Notes: generated by a model not told the origin, from the letters alone. A stretch of 64,000 nt of DNA from Pseudoxanthomonas sp. 3HH-4 (GCF_006716465.1 NZ_VFPB01000004.1:327526-391525), one strand, 5' to 3'. Positions 1-11,972 are shown, counted from the first letter of the stretch. Program-made: numbers and translations.

Positions 1-502
1 GGATGTCCAGGCCCAGCGTGGGCTCGTCTAGCACCAGCAGCTTCGCGTCGATGGCCATCACCAGCGCCAGGTGCAGTTGCACGATCATGCCCTTGGACAT
101 TTCGCGCACGCGCAGGTTGGGCTTCAACTGGGTATTGGCGAGGAAACGCTCGCATTTGGCGCGATCGAAGCGCGGATGCACGCCGCCTACGAAGTCGATG
201 GCCTCCTTGACCTTCATCCAGCGCGGCAGCACCGCCACGTCGGCGATGAAGCAGACATCCTTCATCAGCTCGTCGCGGTCCTTGCGCGGATCCATGCCCA
301 GCACCTTCAGCTGGCCCTCGAACGGCGTCAGGCCCAGGATGGCCTTGAGCGCGGTGGTCTTGCCGGCCCCGTTGGGACCGATCAGACCGATGATCTTGCC
401 CGCTTCGATCTCGAAGCTCGTGTTGTCCAGCGCAAGCTTGTTCCTGTAGGCCTTGCGCAGGCCGTGGGCCGACACCACGGCGTTGGCGATTGCGGCATTC
501 AT
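1..502 (-). CDS. ABC transporter ATP-binding protein, 3' end cut by window edge
   Basis: About 167 residues from the N terminus are visible. They show a Walker A motif (GLIGPNGAGKTT, near residues 39-50), a degenerate signature (MSKGM in place of LSGGQ) and Walker B followed by the D-loop (LLVLDEPTLGLD). This is the nucleotide-binding subunit of an ABC exporter of the type that partners YtrA-family regulators. Its start ATG (500-502) shares one base with the TGA of the GntR gene, so it is translationally coupled to it. The permease expected in such operons would lie beyond the left edge. Substrate cannot be told from the sequence; related operons respond to cell-wall-active compounds, which is family knowledge and not shown here. 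Confidence 0.93.
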   Translation of the reverse strand, partial: MNAAIANAVVSAHGLRKAYRNKLALDNTSFEIEAGKIIGLIGPNGAGKTTALKAILGLTPFEGQLKVLGMDPRKDRDELMKDVCFIADVAVLPRWMKVKEAIDFVGGVHPRFDRAKCERFLANTQLKPNLRVREMSKGMIVQLHLALVMAIDAKLLVLDEPTLGLDI

Positions 503-864
503 CACTTCTTCCCCTTGGATTGCAGCAGATCTTCGATGGACAGGCCCAGGCGCTCGATGCGCTCGGCGACGGCGGGCCATTCCTCGGTCAGGAACCGCTC
601 GCGCTCGGTGCCGCGCAGCTTCTTGGCCGCCTCGTCGGTGACGAACATGCCTAGGCCGCGGCGCTTCTCTACCAGGGCTTCATCCGCCAGCTCCTGGTAG
701 GCACGCGAAACGGTGATCGGGTTGAGCTGGTACTCCGCCGCCACCTGGCGGACGGAGGGCAGCGCGTCACCCGGCTTCAGGATGCCGTCCAGCATCATCG
801 CGATCACGCGATCCTTCAGCTGGCGGTAGATGGGAGCGCCGTCGCTCCATTGGATGGATGTCAT
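502..864 (-). CDS. GntR-family transcriptional regulator, YtrA subfamily
   Basis: A 120-residue protein with an N-terminal winged helix (PIYRQLKDRV... LPSVRQVAAEYQLNPITVSRAYQEL, about residues 11-60) and only a short helical tail. That short tail, instead of a ligand-binding FCD or UTRA domain, defines the YtrA subfamily. The ATG is preceded by AGGAGCTGAGCC, a good ribosome binding site. It lies between a small membrane protein and an ABC ATPase in one leftward operon, the usual setting of YtrA regulators, which repress their own transporter operon. The probable operator is the palindrome at 1154-1179. Confidence 0.93.
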   Translation of the reverse strand: MTSIQWSDGAPIYRQLKDRVIAMMLDGILKPGDALPSVRQVAAEYQLNPITVSRAYQELADEALVEKRRGLGMFVTDEAAKKLRGTERERFLTEEWPAVAERIERLGLSIEDLLQSKGKK

Positions 865-867
865 GGC

Positions 868-1128
868 TCAGCTCCTCGGACGCAGCGATTGGCCAAAGGA
901 GAAATAGGGCATGGCCAGCGATGCTCGCGCGCGGCGCTTGTGCTGCCGGGCTTCGGGCTTGCCGTCGTCGCCTGCGATCTCGAGGGCTTCGGATTCCAGC
1001 GCGCCCACCAGCGCGACGGACTCCACCTCGGCCGTGCGTGCGCCGGTGACGGCCGCCAGCGCGCCCACTGCCAGCAGCAGGCCACCGACAGCGAGGCTGG
1101 GCAGGGCGTGGGTCAATTTCTGGTTCAT
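868..1128 (-). CDS. small hypothetical membrane or exported protein in the YtrA-type operon
   Basis: An 86-residue protein of no recognised family. Residues 10-30 form one hydrophobic segment rich in Ala, Leu and Gly that could be a signal anchor. The rest is polar, with a basic stretch (KRRARAS) near residue 67. It is the first gene of the leftward operon, starts at an ATG behind a GGGGGGATGCC ribosome binding site and ends 3 bases before the start of the GntR gene. Position suggests a role with the ABC transporter, but no function can be assigned. Confidence 0.7.
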   Translation of the reverse strand: MNQKLTHALPSLAVGGLLLAVGALAAVTGARTAEVESVALVGALESEALEIAGDDGKPEARQHKRRARASLAMPYFSFGQSLRPRS

Positions 1129-1153
1129 GGCATCCCCCCGTGAGTTGGGTGAG

Positions 1154-1179
1154 TGGTGTTGTATTCAACTATAACACCA
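1154..1179. promoter_or_regulatory. 26-bp palindrome, probable YtrA-type operator
   Basis: The outer seven bases TGGTGTT (1154-1160) are exactly complemented by AACACCA (1173-1179), and the match continues imperfectly inward (TGGTGTTGTA against TATAACACCA, one mismatch). It lies 26 bases upstream of the first gene of the leftward GntR operon and contains that operon's probable -10 element. This is the layout expected for autorepression by the GntR protein. Binding itself is inference. Confidence 0.75.
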
Positions 1180-1195
1180 AAACACAGGCCGTCAA
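1168..1195 (-). promoter_or_regulatory. promoter of the GntR/ABC operon
   Basis: Read on the minus strand there is a TTGACG -35 element (1190-1195), a 16-bp spacer and a TATAGT -10 element (1168-1173). The -10 lies inside the 1154-1179 palindrome, so a bound repressor would block RNA polymerase. Confidence 0.65.
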
Positions 1196-1263
1196 CGGGG
1201 TGAGCGGGTTTTGTCACCCAACTGAAGGCATACTTGTCATGTTCGTAATAGTGGGGTGAGGTC

Positions 1264-1827
1264 ATGAAGTTCAAGTCATTGAAAATGCTGTCATTTCTTG
1301 CGCTTGTGAGCGTCTCCGCGACCGTGCTGGCAGCCGGTTTGCTGGACGTCGCCTACCGTCCACTGGCCGGCAAGGCCCCCGTCAACCTGAAGGAAAAGTA
1401 TGCGGGTCAGGTGCTGCTGGTGGTGAACACTGCCAGCAAATGCGGCTACACGCCGCAGTACGAGGGGCTGGAGTCGCTGCACCAGCGCTACGCCGGACAG
1501 GGCTTCGCGGTGCTCGGCTTTCCTTCCAATGACTTCAGGGGCCAGGAGCCGGGCAGCGAAAAGGAAATCCAGGAGTTCTGCACGCTGACCTATGGCGTCA
1601 AGTTTCCGATGTTCGAGAAAGTGACGGTGACGGGCGAACAAGCGACGCCGCTTTATCGCTCACTGGCGCAGGCGACGGGTACCGCGCCTGGCTGGAACTT
1701 CCACAAGTACCTGATCAGCCGCGACGGTCGCGTGGTGGCGAACTTCCCCAGCAAGGTCTCGCCTGAAGACCCCGCCGTGGTGGAAGCGATCGAGCGCGAA
1801 TTGAAGGCCCCGCGCGCCGCGCGTTGA
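1264..1827 (+). CDS. glutathione peroxidase family protein, exported
   Basis: A 187-residue thiol peroxidase of the glutathione peroxidase family, which reduces hydrogen peroxide or lipid hydroperoxides using glutathione or thioredoxin. The peroxidatic Cys60 lies in NTASKCGYT, the Gln of the tetrad is Q94 in [13 protein letters not shown], and the Trp-Asn pair is W144-N145 in WNFHKYLI. Unlike the cytoplasmic BtuE type it begins with a cleavable signal peptide (basic start, hydrophobic core at residues 9-21, AxA-like end at VLAAG), so it should act in the periplasm. The ribosome binding site is GGGGTGAGG. It stands alone, divergent from the GntR operon. Confidence 0.93.
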   Translation: MKFKSLKMLSFLALVSVSATVLAAGLLDVAYRPLAGKAPVNLKEKYAGQVLLVVNTASKCGYTPQYEGLESLHQRYAGQGFAVLGFPSNDFRGQEPGSEKEIQEFCTLTYGVKFPMFEKVTVTGEQATPLYRSLAQATGTAPGWNFHKYLISRDGRVVANFPSKVSPEDPAVVEAIERELKAPRAAR

Positions 1828-1909
1828 TGCAGTGCCTTCGCGGGTGGCTGGCATGCCACAATATGGGTTTGGCGCCGCCATCGTGGCGCAGGTTCCAGGA
1901 GCAGAAAGG

Positions 1910-2845
1910 ATGAAGCGGTCGGTCCGCGGCGCAGCCGTGTTGTTGGCAATCTCGTTTTCGATGCTGGGAGGCAGCGTGTCTGCACAGGAAAAAACCGCGC
2001 TGGTCACCGAGCGCGACAAGGTGAGCTACGCGATTGGTGTGGATGTGGGTAATTCGCTGCAGCCGGTGGGGCCATTCCTCGATGTGGCTGCGTTCGAGCG
2101 CGCGATCATCAACACGTTCGCCGGCAAGCCCGCGCTGATCTCCGAGCAGGAAGCGCAGGCCACCGATCAGTTGCTGCGGGTGAACCTGGCGGTGGCCGAT
2201 GGCCAGCCGGTCCCCGGCATGCCACCGGGCAGCACGCCGCCGGCGGTCGACAAGACCAAGGTCGGCCTGTTCCTGGGCACCTATGTGGTGGGCCCCTCGC
2301 TGATGCCGTTCAAGGATGAGCTGGACACGGCCGTGCTCGCCCAGGCTGTGCGCACGCTGACCAGCAAGAGCGGCACGCCCCTGCTGAGCGTGGAGCAGGC
2401 GCAGGCCGAGATGCAGGCCTATATCGCCAAGCGCCAGGCCGGTGCTTCGCAGCGCAATCGCGACGAGGGTGCCAAGTTCCTCTCCACCAACAAGACCAAG
2501 CCCGGCGTGGTCACCACCCCGTCGGGGCTGCAGTACATGGTGCTGCGCCAGGGCAACGGACAGCGGCCGATGTCCACCAGCCGTGTACGGGTGAACTATG
2601 AAGGCAAGCTGCTCAACGGCGAGGTCTTCGACAGTTCGTATGCGCGCGGTGAGCCGGCCGAGTTCGGCCTGAACCAGGTCATCGCGGGCTGGACCGAAGG
2701 CGTGGCCTTGATGCCCGTGGGTGCCAAGTATCGCTTCTGGATTCCGTCCAACCTGGCCTACGGTCCCAATGGTGCACCCGGCGGCAAGATCGGCCCGGAT
2801 GCGACGCTGACCTTCGACGTCGAATTGATGGGCGTGCTGCAATAA
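1910..2845 (+). CDS. FKBP-type peptidyl-prolyl cis-trans isomerase, periplasmic (FkpA/Mip type)
   Basis: A 311-residue protein with a signal peptide (hydrophobic residues 8-20, cleavage near SVSA-QEK). An N-terminal dimerisation domain with the family pattern [11 protein letters not shown] follows, and a C-terminal FKBP domain occupies about residues 210-311 ([48 protein letters not shown]). It should assist folding of exported proteins by proline isomerisation. An upstream in-frame start at 1832 is possible, but the ATG at 1910 is preceded by GAAAGG and followed directly by the signal peptide, so I take 1910. Confidence 0.92.
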   Translation: MKRSVRGAAVLLAISFSMLGGSVSAQEKTALVTERDKVSYAIGVDVGNSLQPVGPFLDVAAFERAIINTFAGKPALISEQEAQATDQLLRVNLAVADGQPVPGMPPGSTPPAVDKTKVGLFLGTYVVGPSLMPFKDELDTAVLAQAVRTLTSKSGTPLLSVEQAQAEMQAYIAKRQAGASQRNRDEGAKFLSTNKTKPGVVTTPSGLQYMVLRQGNGQRPMSTSRVRVNYEGKLLNGEVFDSSYARGEPAEFGLNQVIAGWTEGVALMPVGAKYRFWIPSNLAYGPNGAPGGKIGPDATLTFDVELMGVLQ

Positions 2846-2888
2846 GTCGCTGGTGTAATCGCGGCTCCCCCGGCCAGGAAGTGCTTTC

Positions 2889-4241
2889 ATGCGCGTTGCG
2901 ATCTTCGGTACCGGTTACGTCGGGCTGGTGACAGGCACCTGCCTGGCCGAGGTCGGGCATGACGTGGTCTGCATGGACATCGACCCCGCGAAGGTCGATG
3001 GCCTCAATCACGGCATCGTCCCCATCTACGAGCCCGGCCTGTCGCCGATGGTGAAGGCCAACCATGCCGCCGGGCGCCTGCGGTTCACCACCGTTGCGGA
3101 AGAGGCCATCGCGCACGGCGACGTGGTGTTCATCGCCGTGGGTACCCCTCCCGATGAGGACGGCAGCGCCGACCTGCAGTACGTCCTGGCGGTGGCCCAC
3201 ACCATCGGCCGCAACCTCCAGCAGCCTTGCATCGTGGTCAACAAGTCCACGGTGCCGGTCGGCACCGCCGACAAGGTGAGGGCGGCCATCGACGCCGAAC
3301 TCGCGGCGCGCGGCGTGGAGATCGCGTTCGATGTCGTCTCCAATCCCGAGTTCCTCAAGGAAGGCGATGCGGTCAACGACTGCATGCGCCCTGACCGCAT
3401 CGTCATCGGCGCGTCGGATCCGCAGGCCGTGGAGAAACTGCGCCGTCTCTACGCACCCTTCAATCGTAACCATGAGCGCATCGTCGTCATGGACGTGCGC
3501 TCTGCCGAGCTGACCAAGTACGCCGCCAACGCGATGCTGGCCACCAAGATCAGCTTCATGAACGAGATCGCGAACATCGCCGAACGCGTCGGTGCCGACG
3601 TGGAGCATGTGCGGCAGGGCATCGGTTCCGATCCGCGCATCGGCTGGCATTTCATCTATCCCGGTGCAGGCTACGGCGGCTCCTGCTTCCCCAAGGACGT
3701 ACAGGCGCTGGCACGCACCGCGCAACAGCATGGTTACCAGGCCGAACTGCTGCAGGCGGTGGAAGCGGTGAACCACCGCCAGAAGGCGCATCTGTTCGAA
3801 CTGATCCAGCGCCACTATGACCGTGGCGAAGACGAGGGCATCCGTGGCAGGACATTCGCGGTGTGGGGGCTGTCATTCAAGCCCAATACCGACGACATGC
3901 GCGAAGCCAGCAGTCGCAGGCTGCTCGCGGAGTTGTGGGACGCCGGTGCGAAGGTCCGCGCCTATGACCCGGAGGCCGGCGAGGAAGCCGCCAGGATCTT
4001 CGGTGAACGTGACGACCTGGTGCTTTGCGATGATGCGCGCGCCGCCGTCGACGGTGCGGATGCGCTGGTGGTGGTGACCGAGTGGAAGCAGTTCCGCAGC
4101 CCGGATTTCGCGCGCCTGCGCGATACGCTCGGTGACGCGGTGATTTTCGACGGCCGCAACCTGTACGAGCCGGGCGAGGTGGAAGCCATGGGTATCGCTT
4201 ACTACGGCATCGGGCGCGGAAGGTCCGTACATGCAGACTGA
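2889..4241 (+). CDS. ugd: UDP-glucose 6-dehydrogenase
   Basis: A 450-residue enzyme that oxidises UDP-glucose twice with NAD to give UDP-glucuronate for exopolysaccharide and LPS synthesis. The Rossmann motif GTGYVG is at residues 7-12. The catalytic Cys266 lies in [10 protein letters not shown], and the active-site Lys210 lies in [11 protein letters not shown]. The length is normal for the family. The ATG follows AGGAAG. The slyX gene overlaps its last 11 bases, so the two are cotranscribed. Confidence 0.97.
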   Translation: MRVAIFGTGYVGLVTGTCLAEVGHDVVCMDIDPAKVDGLNHGIVPIYEPGLSPMVKANHAAGRLRFTTVAEEAIAHGDVVFIAVGTPPDEDGSADLQYVLAVAHTIGRNLQQPCIVVNKSTVPVGTADKVRAAIDAELAARGVEIAFDVVSNPEFLKEGDAVNDCMRPDRIVIGASDPQAVEKLRRLYAPFNRNHERIVVMDVRSAELTKYAANAMLATKISFMNEIANIAERVGADVEHVRQGIGSDPRIGWHFIYPGAGYGGSCFPKDVQALARTAQQHGYQAELLQAVEAVNHRQKAHLFELIQRHYDRGEDEGIRGRTFAVWGLSFKPNTDDMREASSRRLLAELWDAGAKVRAYDPEAGEEAARIFGERDDLVLCDDARAAVDGADALVVVTEWKQFRSPDFARLRDTLGDAVIFDGRNLYEPGEVEAMGIAYYGIGRGRSVHAD

Positions 4242-4467
4242 TCTGCCGTTGCAGGGCGACACGCTTGAACGCCGCCTGGTGGAGATGGAAACCCGCCTGG
4301 CGTTCCAGGAGCATTCGCTCAACGAACTGAGCGAGGCACTGGCGGACGCGCGCGCGGAGAACCAGCGCACCGCGCTGCTGCTGCGGCACATGGTGGAGGA
4401 GCTGGGAAAGGTGCGCACCTCGCTGTTCGAGGATCCTGCCAACGAACCGCCACCGCCGCATTATTGA
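4231..4467 (+). CDS. slyX: SlyX family protein
   Basis: A 78-residue coiled-coil protein (heptads from about residue 10 to 60) ending in the family's typical PPHY tail. SlyX homologues are small cytoplasmic proteins of unknown biochemical role. The gene overlaps the end of ugd by 11 bases and has a GGAAGG ribosome binding site inside ugd, which indicates translational coupling. Confidence 0.9.
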   Translation: MQTDLPLQGDTLERRLVEMETRLAFQEHSLNELSEALADARAENQRTALLLRHMVEELGKVRTSLFEDPANEPPPPHY

Positions 4468-4502
4468 TACGCTTGGGACACAACAGTCCCCACGAAAGAC
4501 CG

Positions 4503-5132
4503 ATGACCGATTCACTCCGCGACCAGTTGCTGGGCCTGGGCTTCAAGCCCGCACCGAAGCCCGAGCGCAAACCCGAGCGCCGGCCTGACCAGCGACGCGA
4601 TGCGCAGAAGCCGACCGGCAAGGGTACCGCGCACCCGAAGCCGGGCCACGGCGGCAAGCCGCGCCCGCCGCAGAGTGGAGGCAAGCCCAGGCCCAAGCGC
4701 AGCCAGGAAGACATCGACCTCGCCAAGGCCTACGCCATCCGGGCCCAGCGCGAGAAGGACGAGCGCATCGAAGCGGAGCGTGTGAAGCAGGAGGAAGCGC
4801 GCTTGCGCCGCGAAGCGAGGGCGAAACTCGACGCGTTCCTGCAGGACAAGGGCCTCAACGACGCGGAAGCCGACATCGCGCGCCACTTCCCGTATGGCGG
4901 CAAGATCAAGCGCATCTACGTCAACGCAACGCAACTGAAGGCGCTCAACGCGGGCGAACTCGGCGTGGTGCAGCAGAACGGCCGCTACCTGCTGGTCACT
5001 GCCGCCGTGCTCGCAGAAGCCGAAGCGATCTTCGCGCCCGCCGTCGCGCTGAAAGTCGATCCGGACGCCCCGGCCGATCAGGATCCCTATGCCGACCCGC
5101 AATACCAGGTGCCCGACGACCTGGTGTGGTGA
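4503..5132 (+). CDS. DUF2058 family protein (YaiL-like)
   Basis: A 209-residue protein. Residues 15-75 are a low-complexity, strongly basic region rich in Lys, Arg, Pro and Gly. A charged helix follows (about 76-110, many Glu, Lys and Arg), then the conserved C-terminal DUF2058 domain ending in PDDLVW. The family is described as nucleoprotein or polysome associated, with unknown function. The basic tail would suit nucleic acid binding (inference). The ATG at 4503 is preceded by GAAAGAC; an in-frame start at 4464 lacks such a site. Confidence 0.88.
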   Translation: MTDSLRDQLLGLGFKPAPKPERKPERRPDQRRDAQKPTGKGTAHPKPGHGGKPRPPQSGGKPRPKRSQEDIDLAKAYAIRAQREKDERIEAERVKQEEARLRREARAKLDAFLQDKGLNDAEADIARHFPYGGKIKRIYVNATQLKALNAGELGVVQQNGRYLLVTAAVLAEAEAIFAPAVALKVDPDAPADQDPYADPQYQVPDDLVW

Positions 5133-5863
5133 CGCGCACTGATCGTCGTCCCCGTCTCTGCCTGCTGCCCGGGCTGGATGGCACCGGTCGGCTCTACACG
5201 CCTTTGCTCGATGCATTCCGGGGCGATCACGACGCCGAGGTGCTCGCCTATGACAGCGGGTACTTCAGCGGGTATGCGGCGCTGGTCGAAGCGCTCGAGC
5301 CGGCATTGCGGCGGAACACGGATATGGTGCTGATTGCCGAGTCCTTCGCCGGTCCCCTGGCCGTGATGCTCGCCCATCGCAACCCGTGCCATGTCAGGGC
5401 CGTGGTGCTGGCGGCGAGTTTCGTCCGCGCACCGCTCCCTTTCAGCCTCGCTTGTGCTGCGGTACTGGATCGATTGTCGGCCATATCGTTGCCTGTGTTC
5501 GCACTGGAACGCGTGCTGGCAGGTGGCATGCTGCCGGCGCCATTGCGAAGGGAGTTGGATGCCGTCCTTGAGGCGATCCCGATCGAGGTGTTGCGCCAAC
5601 GGGCACTGGCGGCGCTGCGCGTGGACGTCCGTCGTCAACTCGCTGCACTGGACCTTCCGCTGCTCCATCTTCAGGCCCGCCGGGACAGGCTGGTAGCAGC
5701 AAGGGCAGGTGACGAGATCGTTCGTCTGGCACGCAATGCGCAGCAGGTCGTCATCGATGCACCGCACTTCCTGCTCCAGTTGGCACCGGTGGCGGCGGCA
5801 GACGAGATCGGGCGATTCCTGAAGAGAGTATGCATCCTGGAGGGTGCACGCCACGGCTCTTAG
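5129..5863 (+). CDS. alpha/beta-fold hydrolase
   Basis: A protein of about 244 residues with an alpha/beta hydrolase fold. It has an oxyanion-loop motif (LLPGLDGTGRLYTPLL, near residue 13), a nucleophile elbow AESFAG and a probable catalytic His in DAPHFLLQ near the C terminus, with an Asp in QARRDRLV. The substrate is unknown. The start is GTG at 5129 in a GTGA overlap with the stop of the DUF2058 gene; a second GTG immediately upstream (5126) would add one residue. It ends 15 bases from the convergent MFS gene. Confidence 0.85.
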   Translation: MTRTDRRPRLCLLPGLDGTGRLYTPLLDAFRGDHDAEVLAYDSGYFSGYAALVEALEPALRRNTDMVLIAESFAGPLAVMLAHRNPCHVRAVVLAASFVRAPLPFSLACAAVLDRLSAISLPVFALERVLAGGMLPAPLRRELDAVLEAIPIEVLRQRALAALRVDVRRQLAALDLPLLHLQARRDRLVAARAGDEIVRLARNAQQVVIDAPHFLLQLAPVAAADEIGRFLKRVCILEGARHGS

Positions 5864-5878
5864 GCCGAGGTGAATCGA

Positions 5879-7075
5879 TCAGTCGTCGCCCAACTGCGCC
5901 GTAGACGTTCCGGGCCGGATCAGCCAGTTCCAGACGATGAAAGCGGCGATCAGCGCGATCACCGACGAAGCAAGGAATGCGGTCTCGCCCCCGAAGCGCC
6001 ACAGCTGGCCTGCCAGCAACGCGCCCGCTACGCCGCCCACGCCGGACGACAGACCATAGAACACGCCCTGGCCATGTCCATTCATGCGGCCCGGGAAGAA
6101 GCGCACCAGCAACTGCATGGCGGCCGCGAAGAAGGCGCCGAAGTTGAGCGCATGCGTCAGCTGCGCCAGCACCATCACCGGCGTGTTGTCGGGGAACAGG
6201 GCGGTGGCCAGCCAGCGCACCGACGCACTGAACAGCGCGACCATGAGCACGCGGCTGGCATCCCAGCGCCGGAAGATGCGGCTGGCCAGGAAGAACACGC
6301 CGATCTCGGCCAGCACGCCCACCGTCCACAGCACGCCTTGTGTCGCGGTCGCGTAGCCGTGTTCGGAGAGGTAGATCGAGAAGAACGTGTAGAACGGGCC
6401 GAACGAGATCTGGGTAAGGAACGCCGCCACGAAGAACGCGATCACCTGTGGCCTGCGCAATCGCGCGCGGAAGCCGTCCTGCTGATCGACCGGGTGGTGT
6501 TCCGGCTCGCGTGCGTAGCGGTTCGACAAAGCGGATGCGAAGACCCCCGTCAGCACCGGCAGCATCAGCCATGGCAATGCACCCACGCCCAGCCGGCGCA
6601 CGTCGATCAGCCAGCCGAACAGCGATACCACCAGGATGAAGCCGATCGAGCCCCAGACGCGGATCAGGCCATAGCGGTCGCTGCGCGTACCGAGATGCGA
6701 CATCGTGATCGATTCGAACTGCGGCATCACGGCGTTGTAGGCGAAACAGAAGCCGAGCATCACCGCGAACAGGCCTGCGTGTTCCAGCGGCAGCAGGAAC
6801 AGCGCAAAGCAGCCCAATGCCAGCGCGCAGCCCAGGTGCAGCCAGCGGATCGGATTCGGCGAGCGCGCAGCCAGCGTGGTCCACAGGCTGGGCGAGACGA
6901 TACGTGTGGCGTACCACAGGCTCATCAGCACACTGATGGCGGCCACGCTGAGGCCGCGCGATTCCAGGTACAGGCTCCAGTACGGTGTAAAGGCGCCCAG
7001 TACCGCGTAGTACGAAAAGTAGAAACTCGACAGGCGGGCCGCGGGATACGCGGTCGTCGGGATGGCATCCCTCAT
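5879..7075 (-). CDS. MFS transporter, HcaT/LacY-like (MFS_1-like)
   Basis: A 398-residue integral membrane protein with about 12 hydrophobic segments. The N terminus (RLSSFYFSYYAVLGAFTPYWSLYL) and the central loop (HPVDQQDGFRARL) resemble the MFS_1-like group that includes the 3-phenylpropionate permease HcaT and nucleoside permeases. It is a proton-linked importer or exporter in the inner membrane; the substrate cannot be read from sequence. The ATG follows GGAGCAGCGAC. It stands alone between the end of metH and a convergent hydrolase gene. Confidence 0.85.
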   Translation of the reverse strand: MRDAIPTTAYPAARLSSFYFSYYAVLGAFTPYWSLYLESRGLSVAAISVLMSLWYATRIVSPSLWTTLAARSPNPIRWLHLGCALALGCFALFLLPLEHAGLFAVMLGFCFAYNAVMPQFESITMSHLGTRSDRYGLIRVWGSIGFILVVSLFGWLIDVRRLGVGALPWLMLPVLTGVFASALSNRYAREPEHHPVDQQDGFRARLRRPQVIAFFVAAFLTQISFGPFYTFFSIYLSEHGYATATQGVLWTVGVLAEIGVFFLASRIFRRWDASRVLMVALFSASVRWLATALFPDNTPVMVLAQLTHALNFGAFFAAAMQLLVRFFPGRMNGHGQGVFYGLSSGVGGVAGALLAGQLWRFGGETAFLASSVIALIAAFIVWNWLIRPGTSTAQLGDD

Positions 7076-7245
7076 GTCGCTGCTCCATGCGCAGCGACGG
7101 GTGACGTCCGGCCTTCGGCAGGGGGCGAGGGTGGCATGAGGGACGCAGGCACGGGCGGGATACGCATTCTAGCGGAGCGCGCATTGCGCTCCGCTCTCCC
7201 GGGCATGTCGACAGGGGGTGGGCTCGCCGCTGCGCGCGATGGCGC

Positions 7246-9929
<2,684 letters not shown>

Positions 9930-9933
<4 letters not shown>

Positions 9934-11015
9934 GCGGCGGCCTCCAGCAGGGCAGGCAGGCGACGGGGCGCAACGCCCGCGACGGCGTCGGCGATGGCCC
10001 GGATGTGTGCCGGCGTGGTGCCACAGCAGCCGCCGACGAGATTGAGCAGGCCGGACTGTGCGAACTCCTTCAACGTGGCCGCCATTTCCTCCGGTGTCTC
10101 GTCGTACTCGCCGAACGCATTCGGCAAACCGGCGTTGGGGTGCGCGCTGACATACGCGTCGGCGACGGTCGACAGGGTTTCGACGTGTTCGCGCAGGTCT
10201 TTCGCGCCCAGTGCGCAGTTGAGCCCGACAGAGAGCGGACGGCCATGCGCGACGGAGGCGTAGAAAGCTTCCGCAGTCTGTCCGGACAGCGTACGGCCCG
10301 AGGCGTCGGTAATGGTGCCCGAGATCATCACCGGCAGGCGCCCGCCACGTGTGTCGAACACTTCCTCGATGGCGTACAGGGCGGCTTTCGCATTGAGGGT
10401 GTCGAAGATGGTTTCCACCATCAGGGTATCGGCGCCGCCATCGATCAGGCCTTCGATGGCTTCGCGATAGGTCCCGCGCAGCTCGTCGAAGCTGGTGTTG
10501 CGGTAGCCGGGATCGTTCACGTCCGGGCTTATCGAAGCGGTGCGGCTGGTCGGTCCCAGCACGCCGATGACGAAGCGGGGTTTGTCCGGCGTGGTTGCCT
10601 CGATAGCGTCGCAGCACTGGCGCGCGACGTGCGCCCCCGCCTTGTTCAACTCGTAGACCAGGTGCTCGAGGTGGTAATCGGCCTGGCTGATCGAGGTGGC
10701 GTTGAAGGTGTTGGTTTCGATCAGGTCGGCGCCTGCCTCGAGGTAGGCCGTGTGCACGCCGGCGATTACCTCGGGTTTGCTCAGCAACAGCAGGTCGTTG
10801 TTGCCCTTGAGGTCGTGGCCGCAGCCGGCGCCATGTTCATGCGCGTGCTGCGTGTCGCAGCCCTCGGCGAAACGCTCGCCGCGGTAGTCCGCTTCCTGCA
10901 GGCCGTGGCGCTGGATCATGGTGCCCATGGCGCCGTCGATGATGAGGATGCGTTCTTGCAGCGCCTTCGACAGCAAGCCGGCGCGGGTGGGGTTCAACCA
11001 GGGAAGGGTCTTCAT
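9930..11015 (-). CDS. methionine synthase, N-terminal homocysteine-binding subunit
   Basis: A 361-residue homocysteine S-methyltransferase domain. The zinc ligands are Cys267 (GLNCALGAK) and Cys330-Cys331 (GGCCGTTP), and the family motif ETNTFNAT is at residues 100-107. It carries the part of MetH that activates homocysteine and must work with the product of the next gene; together they total 1256 residues, close to one-piece MetH. A His/Cys-rich loop (residues 53-67, [15 protein letters not shown]) replaces a shorter segment in the E. coli enzyme. Its ATG overlaps the stop of the ArsR-type gene by four bases (ATGA) and its stop overlaps the next start (GTGA). Confidence 0.95.
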
Positions 11016-11941
11016 GACTTCACAGCGGTCAGCGACAGGACTTCAAAATGGGGCGGGCGACGCTCGCGGGTGACGGTTTCGGCGTTGGCGATGTCCAGCC
11101 CCGCCTTCTCGGCGAACCTGCGCAGTTCTTTTTCGGTGAAGCCCAGATTGACGTGGCCATAGGCCTCTACGACCGACTTGTGTTCGTGCTTGCCCAGGCT
11201 GCTGAGCAGCAGGCGGCCGCCGCGGCGCAGGACGCGGGCCGCTTCGGCGACGGCTTGGGCTGGCTTGGCGGAATAGGTGAGTGCATGCATCAGCACGACC
11301 AGGTCGAAACTGCCGTCCTTGAACGGCAGTGCATGCATGTCGCCCTCGCGCACTTCCACGTTCGGGAAGCGGCGCAGGCGTTCTCCGGCGGCCGCCACCA
11401 CGCGCGTGCTGGTGTCGATGCAGACATACCGCTTGGCATGCGGCGAGAGCAGCTCGGCCAGCACGCCGTCGCCCGAGGCGATGTCGAGCACGTCGCCGGT
11501 TTCCAGCAGCGGTAGTGCGGTGCGGGCAAGCGCCTCCCAGGTACGGCCGGGGGAGTAATGGCGCTCCATGTCGCCGGCCACGCTGTCGGCCCAGTTCTGG
11601 TCGGAGGCGCGGTTGGCGAGCACGCTGGCCACGCGCTCGGCATCCTGGCGCAGCAGCGGATCGTCGCTGCCGTCGCGCAGACTGCGCCACAGTTCGCGCT
11701 GTACCGTGTCCAGGTTGTCTTCGTCGAAACGGTAGTAGGCCGACACGCCCGCGCGACGGTCGCGGACCAGCCCGGCTTCCTTCAGCTTTGCCAGATGGGT
11801 GGAGACACGCGGCTGGGCCAACTGGGTGATAGCCGACAACTCGGCGACGGTCAGCTCCTCGCGCGACAGCAGCGCCAGCAGGCGCACACGGGTGGCGTCG
11901 GCAAACACTTTCAGCCGGGTCGACCAGGCTTCCAGATCCAT
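11012..11941 (-). CDS. ArsR-family regulator fused to a SAM-dependent methyltransferase domain (SahR-like)
   Basis: A 309-residue fusion. Residues 1-90 form an ArsR winged helix ([13 protein letters not shown], then [16 protein letters not shown]). Residues 130-309 form a class I methyltransferase fold with motif [10 protein letters not shown] and [12 protein letters not shown]. Regulators of this design placed with methionine-cycle genes are described as SahR, which senses S-adenosylhomocysteine through the methyltransferase fold and represses the methyl cycle; assigning that role here is inference. It is the first gene of the metH operon and overlaps the next gene by ATGA. A 30-bp dyad abuts its start codon (11943-11972) and is the obvious autoregulatory operator. 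Confidence 0.88.
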   Translation of the reverse strand: MDLEAWSTRLKVFADATRVRLLALLSREELTVAELSAITQLAQPRVSTHLAKLKEAGLVRDRRAGVSAYYRFDEDNLDTVQRELWRSLRDGSDDPLLRQDAERVASVLANRASDQNWADSVAGDMERHYSPGRTWEALARTALPLLETGDVLDIASGDGVLAELLSPHAKRYVCIDTSTRVVAAAGERLRRFPNVEVREGDMHALPFKDGSFDLVVLMHALTYSAKPAQAVAEAARVLRRGGRLLLSSLGKHEHKSVVEAYGHVNLGFTEKELRRFAEKAGLDIANAETVTRERRPPHFEVLSLTAVKS

Positions 11942-11942
11942 A

Positions 11943-11972
11943 AATATCTTCCTATCGCGATATAGAGATATT
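11943..11972. promoter_or_regulatory. nested palindrome at the start of the methionine operon
   Basis: AATATCT (11943-11949) and AGATATT (11966-11972) are exact reverse complements, and a perfect 10-bp palindrome TATCGCGATA (11953-11962) lies between them with the same centre. The site includes the ribosome binding site (AGGAAG on the minus strand) and starts one base upstream of the ATG of the ArsR-type regulator. It is the likely operator for that regulator. Confidence 0.75.

Noticed and set aside
7171-7195. Perfect 10-bp hairpin AGCGGAGCGC/GCGCTCCGCT downstream of metH
   Set aside because: It is a real inverted repeat, but neither strand has a T tract after it, so I do not call it a Rho-independent terminator.
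9934-10617. Upstream extension of the large metH frame, which stays open to 10617
   Set aside because: The added sequence is Arg-rich, lacks any MetH homology and lies over the homocysteine-binding gene in another frame. The GTG at 9931-9933 is directly followed by MetH-like sequence.
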